Positions 53,798 to 62,547 of a DNA stretch of 64,000 nt are shown here, piece by piece. The notes under the pieces were generated by a model. The model was not told where the DNA came from, ran no database searches, and saw nothing but the letters and a program-made list of their open reading frames with translations. Where the stretch lies: NCBI GenBank assembly GCA_964627755.1, contig CAZVIH010000099.1, forward strand, positions 6,311 to 70,310, in the 5' to 3' direction. Each line of letters opens with the position of its first letter. Position 1 is the stretch's first letter. The translations under genes and the position numbers were made by a program. Source of the stretch: B10-G9 sp964627755. Its GTDB lineage: Bacteria > Chloroflexota > Anaerolineae > Anaerolineales > UBA11858.

Positions 53798-56260
53798 ATG
53801 ACAATAGCAACTGATCGATTTTATCTTGGCCGTATTTTTGATCCCAAAAAGGGAGAAGTAACACCTGAAAATTTAATGTATGATCCAGACGATCTAACAA
53901 CCCATGCGGTTTGTGTGGGTATGACCGGATCTGGAAAAACCGGGTTGTGTATCGACCTACTTGAGGAAGCCGCCCTGCAGGGCATTCCAGCTATTATGAT
54001 CGATCCTAAGGGAGATATTACCAATGCTCTGCTGCACTTTCCCGCATTACGGGCAGAGGATTTCACTCCCTGGGTCAATCCAGACCAGGCTCGCAGGGAG
54101 GATAAGACCATCGAACAGGCGGGAGCCGATGCGGCTGCTTTATGGACCAAAGGCCTGGCTAAATGGGATATTGGCCCGGATCGTATTCAGGCGTTAAAGG
54201 ATGCAGCTCACTTTGCGATCTATACACCTGGGTCGGAAGCGGGTATCCCTGTTAACATCCTGGCTTCGTTAAAGGCGCCCGGGATTCCCTGGGATGAGAA
54301 CCGGGAAATGCTGGTGGAAAAGATCTCCGGCATTGTGATGGGTTTGCTGGGACTGGTAGGTTTGGATGATCTTGATCCGGTGCGTTCCAAGGAACATATC
54401 CTGATCAGCAATATCTTTGAAAGCGCCTGGAGCCGGGGAAAGGACCTGGACCTGACGGAATTGATCATGCAGATCCAAAACCCGCCTTTTGAAAAATTGG
54501 GCGTGCTGGAACTGGACAGCTTCTTCCCCGAAAAAGATCGACAGGAATTATCCATTCTGTTAAACAGCATCATGGCCGCCCCTACTTTCCAGGCCTGGAT
54601 CGAGGGAGATCCACTGGATATTGAGAAATTATTGTATGGGGCAGACGGCCGCCCTCGCCATAGTGTATTTTATATTGCTCATTTGTCTGACGCGGAGAGA
54701 ATGTTCTTTGTCACGCTGCTGTATGCCGCGGTTGAAACCTGGATGCGAAAACAAAAAGGCTCCACCACGCTGCGGGCACTGGTCTATTTTGATGAGATCT
54801 TCGGATATCTTCCTCCTGTAAAAAATCCGCCGTCCAAAACACCCATGCTGAGGATGCTGAAGCAGGCCCGCGCTTTTGGTGTTGGCCAGGTGCTGGTGAC
54901 CCAGAACCCGGTGGATGTGGATTACAAAGCCCTCTCCAATGCGGGTACCTGGTTTATCGGCAAACTGCAAACCGAACAGGATAAGAATCGGCTGTTGGAC
55001 GGGTTGGAAGGCGCTGCTCCAGGGCTAGACCGCAAAATATATGACAAGCTAATCTCTACCCTGGATAAAAGGGTTTTCCTGCTGCATAATGTTCACGAGG
55101 ACCAACCGGTATTGTTCCATACCCGCTGGGCCATGAATTACCTGACCGGTCCGCTGACCAAGATTCAACTACCGGCTCTAAATAAATTGGTTGGAGCAGG
55201 AATGATCAGGTCTACTCCGAGTGAAACTGTCCAAACGAAAACACCTACCAGGTCCAGTGGAAAAAGGGAGAACTTAACCAGCACCCGACCCAATGTGCCG
55301 TCCGGAATTGATGAATATTATCTGCCAAACAACCTGAGCTTTTTGAAAGCCGTTGATCTGGCAGGGATCTCTGCACCCCAACAGGCGGAATTCCAGGTAG
55401 TTTATAAACCCGCACTGATTGCCCAGGCGACTGTTCGGTTTATGAAGAGGGATTACAATCTCGATTATGACCTGGTAACTTCTGTGCTGGTGAGAGAACC
55501 AGATCAGACTGGACGGGTGCGTTGGGATGATTGGGTGGTTGAGCCGATCGATCTGGATGCGCTGGAACCTGGTGCCAGGGCAGAAGCACACTTCCATGAG
55601 CTTACATCGCCATTATCAGACAGCACCAAGCTGCGAGAATTGGAGACAGACTTTAAGGATTGGATCTATCATACCGTGACTGCCTCCGTCCGGGCCAACG
55701 AAGAGCTGGAAGTATTTGCAGGCCCTGAAGTATCACAAGGTGATTTTCGGCGTATGTGCTCAGAAGCGGCGGAAGATGCCTTGAAAGAAGAAAAGGAAAA
55801 GGTGACTGATTCCTTTAAAAAGAAACTCGATACTATAAAAGATCGATTGATGCGAGAAAAACGAGAACTTGATGAAGATGAGACCGAACTTTCCCAACGG
55901 AAGATGGAAGAAGTTGGTAAAGCCGCTGAAAATCTGATAGGTTTACTGGCCGGACGCAAACGAAGCTTGAGCACATCCCTGACCAAAAGGCGGATGACCA
56001 GCCAGGCCAAGGCAGATGTGAAAGAGTCCCTGGATTCGATCGAGCAATATAAAAAAGAGATTGAAGACCTGGAGAGGGAAAGGGTGGAAGCTCTGGCTGA
56101 AGTTGAGGAGAAATGGCAGGAGATTCTCGAAAACATCACAGAGATCCCCGTGACACCTTATAAAAAGGATATCCTGATCGATCTCTATGGAGTGGGTTGG
56201 CTGCCGTATTATGTTTATGATGATGGTGGAAAAGAGGTAGAGCTGGCAGCGTATGCTTGA
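53798..56260 (+). CDS. HerA/VirB4-like ATPase with long coiled-coil tail
   Basis: An 820-residue cytoplasmic ATPase of the HerA-FtsK superfamily. Walker A is GMTGSGKT (about residue 45), followed by IMIDPKGDITN; the Walker B-like segment is VYFDEIFGYLPP, then sensor-type GVGQVLVTQNPVDVD. After about residue 660 there is a long charged coiled-coil (EEKEKVTDSFKKKLDTIKDR... and later RMTSQAKADVKESLDSIEQ), then a short beta-like end. The ATG at 53798 has GAGG 6 bp upstream; a GTG 4 codons earlier is less likely. No NurA nuclease is adjacent, so it is not a classical HerA-NurA pair. Confidence 0.85.
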   Translation: MTIATDRFYLGRIFDPKKGEVTPENLMYDPDDLTTHAVCVGMTGSGKTGLCIDLLEEAALQGIPAIMIDPKGDITNALLHFPALRAEDFTPWVNPDQARREDKTIEQAGADAAALWTKGLAKWDIGPDRIQALKDAAHFAIYTPGSEAGIPVNILASLKAPGIPWDENREMLVEKISGIVMGLLGLVGLDDLDPVRSKEHILISNIFESAWSRGKDLDLTELIMQIQNPPFEKLGVLELDSFFPEKDRQELSILLNSIMAAPTFQAWIEGDPLDIEKLLYGADGRPRHSVFYIAHLSDAERMFFVTLLYAAVETWMRKQKGSTTLRALVYFDEIFGYLPPVKNPPSKTPMLRMLKQARAFGVGQVLVTQNPVDVDYKALSNAGTWFIGKLQTEQDKNRLLDGLEGAAPGLDRKIYDKLISTLDKRVFLLHNVHEDQPVLFHTRWAMNYLTGPLTKIQLPALNKLVGAGMIRSTPSETVQTKTPTRSSGKRENLTSTRPNVPSGIDEYYLPNNLSFLKAVDLAGISAPQQAEFQVVYKPALIAQATVRFMKRDYNLDYDLVTSVLVREPDQTGRVRWDDWVVEPIDLDALEPGARAEAHFHELTSPLSDSTKLRELETDFKDWIYHTVTASVRANEELEVFAGPEVSQGDFRRMCSEAAEDALKEEKEKVTDSFKKKLDTIKDRLMREKRELDEDETELSQRKMEEVGKAAENLIGLLAGRKRSLSTSLTKRRMTSQAKADVKESLDSIEQYKKEIEDLERERVEALAEVEEKWQEILENITEIPVTPYKKDILIDLYGVGWLPYYVYDDGGKEVELAAYA

Positions 56261-56707
56261 TCTAATAAAATCCGAAGTCTTTAGGGGAGTGCTTGCAACT
56301 TCCTGATTGTTTATTGACTTCGGATTTTTCTTTGCCAGGACCTAAACTTCCGAAGTTGGATGAGGTTCAGTCCGCTGGAAGGAAACATCCTCAAAACTTC
56401 GGAAGTTAGCCCTGATCGTGATATGATTTCGGGTTTTTGTTTTTTTTTCTACACTTGCCGAACCGTCCTCAGTGAGGTGCCTGAATTGGCGTCCGGGGAC
56501 GGCCGCCGGAGCACTCAATATTTAAATCCGAAGTCTTCAGAGGAGTGCTTTCGAGGTCCTAATCGTGAATTGACTTAAGATTTCTAATAAAAAAAGAGTG
56601 CTTGACTTTTGAAAAAAAGGATGTGGGATCCTCTGGTAACAAGTGATCCCGCAATTGTAGTTATATTGAACTGGACAGAATCCGATCAGTATCCCGCATA
56701 CTGCGAA
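56261..56707. repeat. Gene-free stretch with three diverged hairpin repeats
   Basis: This 447-bp region has no gene. Unit A (56267-56333) pairs AAATCCGAAGTC with GACTTCGGATTT and ends in TTTTTCTTT. Unit B (56345-56445) contains AACTTCCGAAGTT and, 38 nt later, AACTTCGGAAGTT, followed by TTTTTG and a T run. Unit C (56524-56585) repeats AAATCCGAAGTC but its right arm has decayed to GACTTAAGATTT. All three share a segment close to CTGATYGTGNATTGAYTT. They look like duplicated terminator-like elements in different states of decay. Confidence 0.65.
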
Positions 56708-57229
56708 TTAGAAGAACGAAAATACCCAAACCGCCACAACTCCCATCAAGATTCCGATCAGGGTTCCGACCAGGATATCTGAGAAATAATGCACACCTAA
56801 TCCCACCCGGGAAATATCTACCAATATAGTCCAGATTACCATGATCAGGCCGATCCACCAGAATCCGGTCAAGAGCATGATCACAGTCAGCATGGTTGCC
56901 CGGGCTGCGTGGCCAGAGGGAAAGGAATGTGGGTCAGAGCTGCGGTAGACTTGGCCCCATTCACCTTCAGGGCGGGGACGCTTAATGAGGAATTTTAAGA
57001 TCAATACACTGACAGCAGTGAAGAAGATTCCCAGGAATAGTAAGGCGATTTGCAGCCGCCACTCGCGAGGACCAATAAACCAAAGCAGCACCAAAGCCAT
57101 ACCCCAGAACCAGGAATCTCCGGAATGGGCCAGGAAGGCTGCAGTCTTTTTTATCCAGGGTTTATCCTCGGGGATGCGGATCTTTTCAGAGTAGCGGGCG
57201 TCTTTTTCTAATAACGTTTGCAGTGACAT
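56708..57229 (-). CDS. PAP2-family membrane phosphatase
   Basis: A 173-residue integral membrane protein with about five TM helices and the three lipid-phosphate-phosphatase motifs: KRPRP (in KFLIKRPRPEGEW), PSGHA and SRVGLGVHYFSD. Such enzymes dephosphorylate undecaprenyl, phosphatidyl or related lipid phosphates. The upstream gene ends 4 bp before its start, so it is the last gene of a three-gene operon. Confidence 0.9.
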   Translation of the reverse strand: MSLQTLLEKDARYSEKIRIPEDKPWIKKTAAFLAHSGDSWFWGMALVLLWFIGPREWRLQIALLFLGIFFTAVSVLILKFLIKRPRPEGEWGQVYRSSDPHSFPSGHAARATMLTVIMLLTGFWWIGLIMVIWTILVDISRVGLGVHYFSDILVGTLIGILMGVVAVWVFSFF

Positions 57230-57233
57230 ATGG

Positions 57234-57998
57234 TCAGGTTAATTCTCTTCTGGCAAGCTCGAGTTGATGCGGTTTGTCTATATCCATCGCAATTTCCGGG
57301 TAGGGGCAGATCAATCCCTGTCCGGTAATATCAAGGCGGCGGGTTACTCTCTTAACAGTATTGCTGAATGTCAGTCGCCGCAAGAGCAGCAGGATCAGAA
57401 TATCGAATCCTATTAAGCGAGCCTGATGCAAATAACTTTTCCTGGCCTCGAATATCTTCCGCCAGAAATCTTTCCTTGATTTATATAATTCCAGATTGAT
57501 CACGGCAAGATCCCCGCCGCAGACATTCATATCCCGCAGTTTGACATAGGACCTGGCGGATCCTGGAAAACGCTTTTCCATTTGGCTTTGTTCAACCACG
57601 CAATAATAAAGATCTTTATCGCCAGCCAGCGCTGAATTGATAATCCAGTTGATTCCCTCGACAGTGATCAGTGGAATATCCGAAGACACTACTGCGATGG
57701 ATTCTGTATCGGGGTCGTGTTCCAGGATTGCATCAGCGCCGCGCTGAAAGTTGAGTATGATATCTTCAGTAGATGGTTTGAAAGTGATGATCTTTTTTGA
57801 ATGGATCTCGTTCTGCCTGTCCTCACAACCTACTATCACAATACTATCAATGGTTTCAGCTTGATCCAGGGCATCCAGAACCCATTGGATCATATATTTC
57901 CCACCTATTTTAAGCATGGCTTTGGCCTTGCCTCTGGTATCAGGGTATAGAGCTGAATCAGGGCCAGGCACTCCGCCTGCCAGCACAATTGCATCCAT
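57234..57998 (-). CDS. MobA/GlmU-like nucleotidyltransferase
   Basis: A 254-residue NTP transferase with the Rossmann-like opening AIVLAGGVPGPDS ... KAMLKIGGKYMIQWVL and a later metal Asp in SSDIPLI. It would transfer a nucleotidyl group from NTP to a sugar, alditol or cofactor phosphate. Its start codon overlaps the stop of the upstream gene by one base (TAATG), a sign of translational coupling. With a PAP2 phosphatase downstream, a lipid or sugar-nucleotide role is likelier than molybdenum-cofactor synthesis. Confidence 0.85.
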   Translation of the reverse strand: MDAIVLAGGVPGPDSALYPDTRGKAKAMLKIGGKYMIQWVLDALDQAETIDSIVIVGCEDRQNEIHSKKIITFKPSTEDIILNFQRGADAILEHDPDTESIAVVSSDIPLITVEGINWIINSALAGDKDLYYCVVEQSQMEKRFPGSARSYVKLRDMNVCGGDLAVINLELYKSRKDFWRKIFEARKSYLHQARLIGFDILILLLLRRLTFSNTVKRVTRRLDITGQGLICPYPEIAMDIDKPHQLELARRELT

Positions 57999-58897
57999 TA
58001 TCGCAGATCCTGGATCTGGGCTTTCAGGTTTAGCTGATCGATGATCTGGTCAAGTTCTTCAGTGGTTAGGGCACGATTTTTCCCTGCCGCGGCAACCAAG
58101 GCGGCTTCAAACATATTGGTTCCAAAGGACCGGCCGTCCAGGACCGGAGTAGTTGTAATCAGGAAATCCACACCGCGGTCTTTCAGAAATGTGACATCAG
58201 CCTCTGTGGTCGTGTTAGTGACGATCACTTTGCCGGACAGGTCATCTGGGGCGTGCTGCTTGATATACAGCCAATCTCCGGCAATGACCTTGTTGGCCGC
58301 ATAATATTTCTCGTATTTCGGCACCACCTCAAGCTGTTTTTCTCCGGTGGGGTAGAGCATTTTTATTGGCATTCTACCGACAATGGGTAGAAGGATAGCT
58401 GCTGCGAAGTTTGCCATTGGAACGGTATTGATTGGGATGGGGACCTGCAGACCAAACATCAGATCGCCAAAAGTTGATTGATATCCAGCATCGATAAAGG
58501 ATTTGGTCATTCCCCCGCGGGTTAGGCCCGCGACCAATAGAACTGTTTTGGGTTGAATGATATCTCCCAACTGTTTTTCTACATCTTGCATGATCCTGGC
58601 TTCTAGGGTGGCTTTTAAACCCCCGCCATCTACAATCGGAGTAGTTTTTACATCCCGGATGAGTTTTAATCCTGCATATAGAGGATAGTCCCGTTTAAGG
58701 GCATGGACGTAGAGGTCAATTCCTCCCACTCCAAATGCGTCAACCTTACCATCCAGTTCACAAAAAAGCTGATAGGCTTTTTCTTCATCACCATCAGTTC
58801 CAATGCGTTCGATGGAGACTTCTTCTCCCAATAAGGTGGTAATCACTTTTTTGTCGCGCGATTTTGATCCTAGGCTGACACTGACTGCTCTCTTCAT
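57998..58897 (-). CDS. Conserved protein, often annotated quinate 5-dehydrogenase-like
   Basis: A 299-residue cytoplasmic protein with repeating alpha/beta sequence (VSVSLGSKSRDKKV, GVGGIDLYVHAL, LVAGLTRGGMTKSF, VIVTNTTTEADVTFLKDRG). From memory, similar proteins in Firmicutes and Chloroflexota carry the label quinate 5-dehydrogenase, but no dehydrogenase evidence is visible in the sequence, and I treat the name as doubtful. The start at 58897 (MKRAV) has AAGGA 8 bp upstream; the ATG at 58906 has no room for an RBS. It is coupled to the nucleotidyltransferase gene by TAATG. Confidence 0.75.
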   Translation of the reverse strand: MKRAVSVSLGSKSRDKKVITTLLGEEVSIERIGTDGDEEKAYQLFCELDGKVDAFGVGGIDLYVHALKRDYPLYAGLKLIRDVKTTPIVDGGGLKATLEARIMQDVEKQLGDIIQPKTVLLVAGLTRGGMTKSFIDAGYQSTFGDLMFGLQVPIPINTVPMANFAAAILLPIVGRMPIKMLYPTGEKQLEVVPKYEKYYAANKVIAGDWLYIKQHAPDDLSGKVIVTNTTTEADVTFLKDRGVDFLITTTPVLDGRSFGTNMFEAALVAAAGKNRALTTEELDQIIDQLNLKAQIQDLR

Positions 58898-58985
58898 GAA
58901 GCTCATCCTTCTAATTGGTTTTTAATATGTGTAGATTATAACGTAGAGATAGAAATGGAGTTACTCACATCACTCTGGATGATTA

Positions 58986-59023
58986 ATATAAAACAAGCAG
59001 CCTGTTTGTTAGGCTGCTTGTTT
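58986..59023 (-). terminator. Intrinsic terminator of the LysM lipoprotein gene
   Basis: A perfect 13-bp stem (58991-59003 with 59011-59023) and 7-nt loop are followed on the minus strand by TTTATATT. Confidence 0.85.
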
Positions 59024-59042
59024 AGTTATCAAGTGTTTTGGC

Positions 59043-59684
59043 TCAGGGGATCTGAAGAACAGTCCCCGGAGTCAGGACCTGGTCTACATCCATGTCATTT
59101 TCCGCAGCTATCGCCCTGGGATCAACATCTCCATACAGGCAGGCAATGGAGTAAAAAGTGTCTCCGTAAACAACGGTGTAATTTGCTGGGTGATACTGCA
59201 GGGCGCGATCACCACTAAAAGCTCGACTGTCAGACGGGATCTGAACAACATATCCGACAGGTTGGGGAGTTCCGGATACGTAACCGTTATATGTTTTCAG
59301 ATCGTCAGGAAGGATATTAAATCGGCGGGCCAAGCAGAAAATGAATTCGCCCTCATGTAGAGTGTAGGAACTCGGGACAGCGTATTCATAAACCTTTGCT
59401 TCTGCAGTATCCTCGGTTTCTGCGGGTACTGGTGTGCTGGTTGGTTCGACAGCTTCTGAGACGGTATCAGTGGTGTCTGTCATGGACTCTTCTGTTGCCT
59501 CAGGCATCTGGGTTTCGTCTGCTTTAGGGGTCTTTGCGATTGCCGTTTCAGTCGCCTGGCGGGCTATTTCGCTCAAGTTTGTTGTGGGTGTCACCGGCGG
59601 CGGCGTGGAGGCAGACATGGTGCAGGCCGAGAACAAGAGCGCCGAGATAATGACGATAAGGATGGTCAGGCTGATTTTTTTCAT
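59043..59684 (-). CDS. LysM-domain lipoprotein
   Basis: A 213-residue exported lipoprotein. The signal peptide ends in the lipobox LFSAC (Cys21), so Lgt and LspA, both encoded in this window, would process it. A Thr/Pro/Ala/Glu-rich linker (about 25-100) is followed by two LysM-type domains (about 105-155: SSYTLHEGEFIFCLARRFNI; and 165-213: NYTVVYGDTFYSIACLYG) that bind peptidoglycan-like glycans. Each LysM repeat carries a Cys, possibly a disulfide. It has its own promoter with an overlapping palindrome. Confidence 0.9.
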   Translation of the reverse strand: MKKISLTILIVIISALLFSACTMSASTPPPVTPTTNLSEIARQATETAIAKTPKADETQMPEATEESMTDTTDTVSEAVEPTSTPVPAETEDTAEAKVYEYAVPSSYTLHEGEFIFCLARRFNILPDDLKTYNGYVSGTPQPVGYVVQIPSDSRAFSGDRALQYHPANYTVVYGDTFYSIACLYGDVDPRAIAAENDMDVDQVLTPGTVLQIP

Positions 59685-59738
59685 CTAACAGTCTCTCCTT
59701 GTGGGGGTCCTATCCCTCTTCGTTTGAGCATCTAAAAG

Positions 59739-59793
59739 ATATCAAATCAATCAGGGCTGATTTGATATTAGCATAATAGGTAAATAGGGTCAA
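59739..59793 (-). promoter_or_regulatory. LysM-gene promoter overlapped by an 11-bp palindromic operator
   Basis: On the minus strand TTGACC (plus 59788-59793), a 17-bp spacer and TAATAT (plus 59765-59770) form a strong promoter with an extended TGC. A perfect 11-bp inverted repeat (ATATCAAATCA at 59739-59749 and TGATTTGATAT at 59758-59768, 8-nt centre) overlaps the -10 and start site, as expected for a repressor operator. Confidence 0.7.
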
Positions 59794-59893
59794 GAAAGAA
59801 TAAATTCCCTTGACTGATCTATACTATGTGCAAGATTAATGCCAGATTGATGGGTTATTTCACCCTCAATGGTAGTTGAGGGTATGGCTTTGA

Positions 59894-59922
59894 TTGACCC
59901 TCTGCCTCCCTTCTGATACACT
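59894..59922 (+). promoter_or_regulatory. dnaX promoter
   Basis: TTGACC (59894-59899), a spacer of 17 bp and TACACT (59917-59922) lie about 50 bp before the dnaX start. The remaining divergent region (59685-59893) holds only the LysM promoter and operator. Confidence 0.65.
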
Positions 59923-59975
59923 AAAGAATGCACTGTTAGAATCCTCCAACTCCAATTATCTTGCAGGGTGTAAAT

Positions 59976-61550
59976 ATGTCTCAAGTTCTTTATTTAAAAT
60001 GGCGGCCAGGCGATTGGGAAGAGGTGATCGGCCAAGACCATATCATTACAACACTGAAGAATTCTGTTCGCCAGAATAGAATTTCCCATGCTCAAATATT
60101 CTCTGGTCCCCGCGGCACGGGAAAAACCAGCACAGCCAGGGTTTTAGCCAAGGCGGTCAATTGCCTGGCAGAGGATCCTGCTGCCCGACCCTGCAATGAA
60201 TGTGCAAACTGCCAATCGGTGATTAAGGGTGAGTTTCTGGACTTGATAGAAATCGACGCTGCCTCAAATACCAGCGTGGATGATGTCCGGGAGTTAAGGG
60301 AAAAGATCAACTTTTCCCCCAATGTAGGTCGGTATAAAGTTTATGTCATTGACGAAGTGCATATGCTTTCTACCTCTGCATTTAATGCTCTCCTGAAAAC
60401 TCTGGAAGAACCCCCGGCCCATGCCATATTTATTCTGGCAACTACTGAGATTCACCGCATTCCCATCACTGTGATATCCCGCTGTCAGCGGCATGATTTC
60501 AGAAGGATTTCCGTGTCTGAGATTGTTAAACAGCTGGAAAACATGGCAGCTGCCGAGAAGATCAAAGTTAATCAGGATGTGCTGCGGTTGATAGCCCGCC
60601 AGGCGACCGGGAGTTTACGTGATGCCATATCCATTCTGGATCAGCTGTCCAGTGCAGAAGATGAGATCACAGCAGAGTTGGTCCACCAGATCCTGGGAAC
60701 ATCCCCGGATCAGGCGGTTTTGAATTTTGTGGACGCAATGTTGGCACAGGATTCTGGAAAAGGCTTAAACACACTGCATCAATCTGCTGAACGGGGAAAT
60801 GATCCGGTTCAGTTTACCAAGCAGGTGGTGGCTTATTTCAGAAATGTACTGTTGATGAAAATGGAAAATGCAGACCGGATCGATGTGCCAGAAAATCTAC
60901 TCCCGACCATTTCAGCCCACAGTAAAGTAATCACGATGAAAGAATTGCTAGACCTGATCCGCGTTTTTAATAACGCTGCTAACGATCGGGGTGCTTCCTG
61001 GCAGCCAACCCTGCCCCTGGAAATGGCTTTTCTGGAGGGATTGGAAATAATCAATAAGGAAGGAACCGATCCGGGAGAATCGGAAAGAACACAAACAAAG
61101 ACCAAAGAGGTCAGCCCAAAACCCGCACTGAAAAAACCCCAAGAGAAGGTGCCTTCTAAGCAGGAACCACCTCCAGTAAAAACTGAAAAAGAAAGTCAGC
61201 AGCCGCTGACTGTTTTGCAACAGTGGAGGAAAATCCTGGAAGGTGTTCGTGAGGTAAACCCTGTGACGCAGGGAATTCTGAACTCATGCAAACCCCTCGG
61301 AATAAAAGATAATCAATTAGTGCTAAGTTTTCAGAGTGATGCCATCAAGGAAAAGATAGATGGCGGCGACCATATTATGATCACCGAGGACGTGATCGAG
61401 AAAGTGATCGGTGTCCGGCTTCCCATAATCTGTGTGGTGGGAGGAAAGGACCAGGCGGACTTGCCGGATGGGGTGGATCCGGATGGGTTGGTAGCTGCTG
61501 TGGTTCGGGATCTGGGCGGAAGTTATGTGTCCGATCAGGATCAGAACTAG
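59976..61550 (+). CDS. dnaX: DNA polymerase III gamma/tau subunit
   Basis: A 524-residue AAA+ clamp-loader subunit that loads the beta clamp during replication. It has Walker A GPRGTGKTST, a zinc cluster (CLAEDPAARPCNECANC), Walker B VIDEVHML, the arginine-finger region SRCQRHDF and the domain III region around residues 250-370. A Lys/Pro-rich linker (about 375-420) leads to a C-terminal domain of tau. ATG 59976 has AGGGTG five bases upstream and gives the canonical MSQVLYLKWRP start; an upstream TTG does not. It forms an operon with ybaB and recR. Confidence 0.95.
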   Translation: MSQVLYLKWRPGDWEEVIGQDHIITTLKNSVRQNRISHAQIFSGPRGTGKTSTARVLAKAVNCLAEDPAARPCNECANCQSVIKGEFLDLIEIDAASNTSVDDVRELREKINFSPNVGRYKVYVIDEVHMLSTSAFNALLKTLEEPPAHAIFILATTEIHRIPITVISRCQRHDFRRISVSEIVKQLENMAAAEKIKVNQDVLRLIARQATGSLRDAISILDQLSSAEDEITAELVHQILGTSPDQAVLNFVDAMLAQDSGKGLNTLHQSAERGNDPVQFTKQVVAYFRNVLLMKMENADRIDVPENLLPTISAHSKVITMKELLDLIRVFNNAANDRGASWQPTLPLEMAFLEGLEIINKEGTDPGESERTQTKTKEVSPKPALKKPQEKVPSKQEPPPVKTEKESQQPLTVLQQWRKILEGVREVNPVTQGILNSCKPLGIKDNQLVLSFQSDAIKEKIDGGDHIMITEDVIEKVIGVRLPIICVVGGKDQADLPDGVDPDGLVAAVVRDLGGSYVSDQDQN

Positions 61551-61590
61551 GTTCACCGGGTAGATAATTTATTTGTATTAGGAGGACCCC

Positions 61591-61923
61591 ATGGCAAAAA
61601 GATCAAAAGGCGGCGGGAGCGGTCTGGGTGGGCAGGGAGTGATGCAGCAGATCCAGCAGCTGCAGGAGCAAATGATCAAAGCTCAGGAAAAGCTTGCGGA
61701 AGAAGAGGTTACTGGATCTGCAGGAGGTGGTGCAGTGCAGGTGGTTGTAACCGGGGATCAGCGAGTTTTATCAGTGAGTGTCGATCCGGGATTAATTGAA
61801 GATGGCGACCAGGAAATTCTGGAAGATCTGATCCTGACGGCGATAAATCAGGGCTTGGATGAATCCCGGAAACTGGCTGAAAGCAAACTTGGACCCCTCG
61901 CCGGACAGGGACTTCCTTTTTAA
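61591..61923 (+). CDS. YbaB/EbfC-family nucleoid-associated protein
   Basis: A 110-residue DNA-binding nucleoid protein. The Gly-rich N-terminus is followed by a helix (QQIQQLQEQMIKAQEKLAEE) and the conserved beta/helix region (VQVVVTGDQRVLSVSVDPGL and LILTAINQGLDESRKL). A strong AGGAGG precedes the ATG. Its position between dnaX and recR is the classic arrangement. Confidence 0.93.
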   Translation: MAKRSKGGGSGLGGQGVMQQIQQLQEQMIKAQEKLAEEEVTGSAGGGAVQVVVTGDQRVLSVSVDPGLIEDGDQEILEDLILTAINQGLDESRKLAESKLGPLAGQGLPF

Positions 61924-61941
61924 GGGAAGGAGACAGGGATT

Positions 61942-62547
61942 ATGCTGCCAGAACCTATTCAACAATGTATTGATGCTTTTGCAAGGCTGCCAGGCATTGG
62001 CCCAAAAACAGCGGCCCGCCTGGTTTTTTATTTACTAAGAACCAGGGATAGCGACCTTTCCAAAAAGCTGGCGGATTCATTGCTGAACTTGATTTCAGGA
62101 ACTGATATCTGTCCGGTTTGTTTTAATATGATGAACGCCGGTCAAGAGCAGTGCAGCATTTGCAGAAATGAAAACCGGGACAGACAGGTGATCTGTGTTG
62201 TGGAAGAGCCGCTGGATGTGCCAGCCCTGGAGCGGACCTCCGGGTATCCTGGTTTGTACCATGTCTTGCATGGAGCGCTTTCGCCCGTGGAGGGCATCAC
62301 CCCGGACGACCTCAAGATCAAGGAGCTGATCAGCCGCGTTCGGACAGGCGAGATCAAGGAGATCATCATCGCCACAAATCCCAGCATGGAAGGGGATGCG
62401 ACCGGGATGTATCTGCAGCAGCAGCTGAGTGGATTCGACCTCAAGGTCACCCGATTGGCACGAGGTTTACCGATGGGTGGAGACCTGGAATATGCCGATC
62501 AGAACACCTTGTTGAGGGCATTGATGGGTCGTCAGGAGATGGATTAA
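61942..62547 (+). CDS. recR: Recombination protein RecR
   Basis: A 201-residue DNA-repair protein that works with RecF/RecO in gap repair. It contains an N-terminal helix-hairpin-helix (FARLPGIGPKTAARLVFY), a zinc finger with four cysteines (CPVCFNMMNAGQEQCSIC), a Toprim domain (VICVVEEPLDVPALE ... IIIATNPSMEGDAT) and the C-terminal GGDLEYADQNTL. It is 18 bp after ybaB. Confidence 0.96.
   Translation: MLPEPIQQCIDAFARLPGIGPKTAARLVFYLLRTRDSDLSKKLADSLLNLISGTDICPVCFNMMNAGQEQCSICRNENRDRQVICVVEEPLDVPALERTSGYPGLYHVLHGALSPVEGITPDDLKIKELISRVRTGEIKEIIIATNPSMEGDATGMYLQQQLSGFDLKVTRLARGLPMGGDLEYADQNTLLRALMGRQEMD

Noticed and set aside
61128..61136. Programmed frameshift in dnaX at the A-run
   Set aside because: The A6 run is in CTG AAA AAA CCC and does not form a standard slippery heptamer, and no downstream stem is evident.
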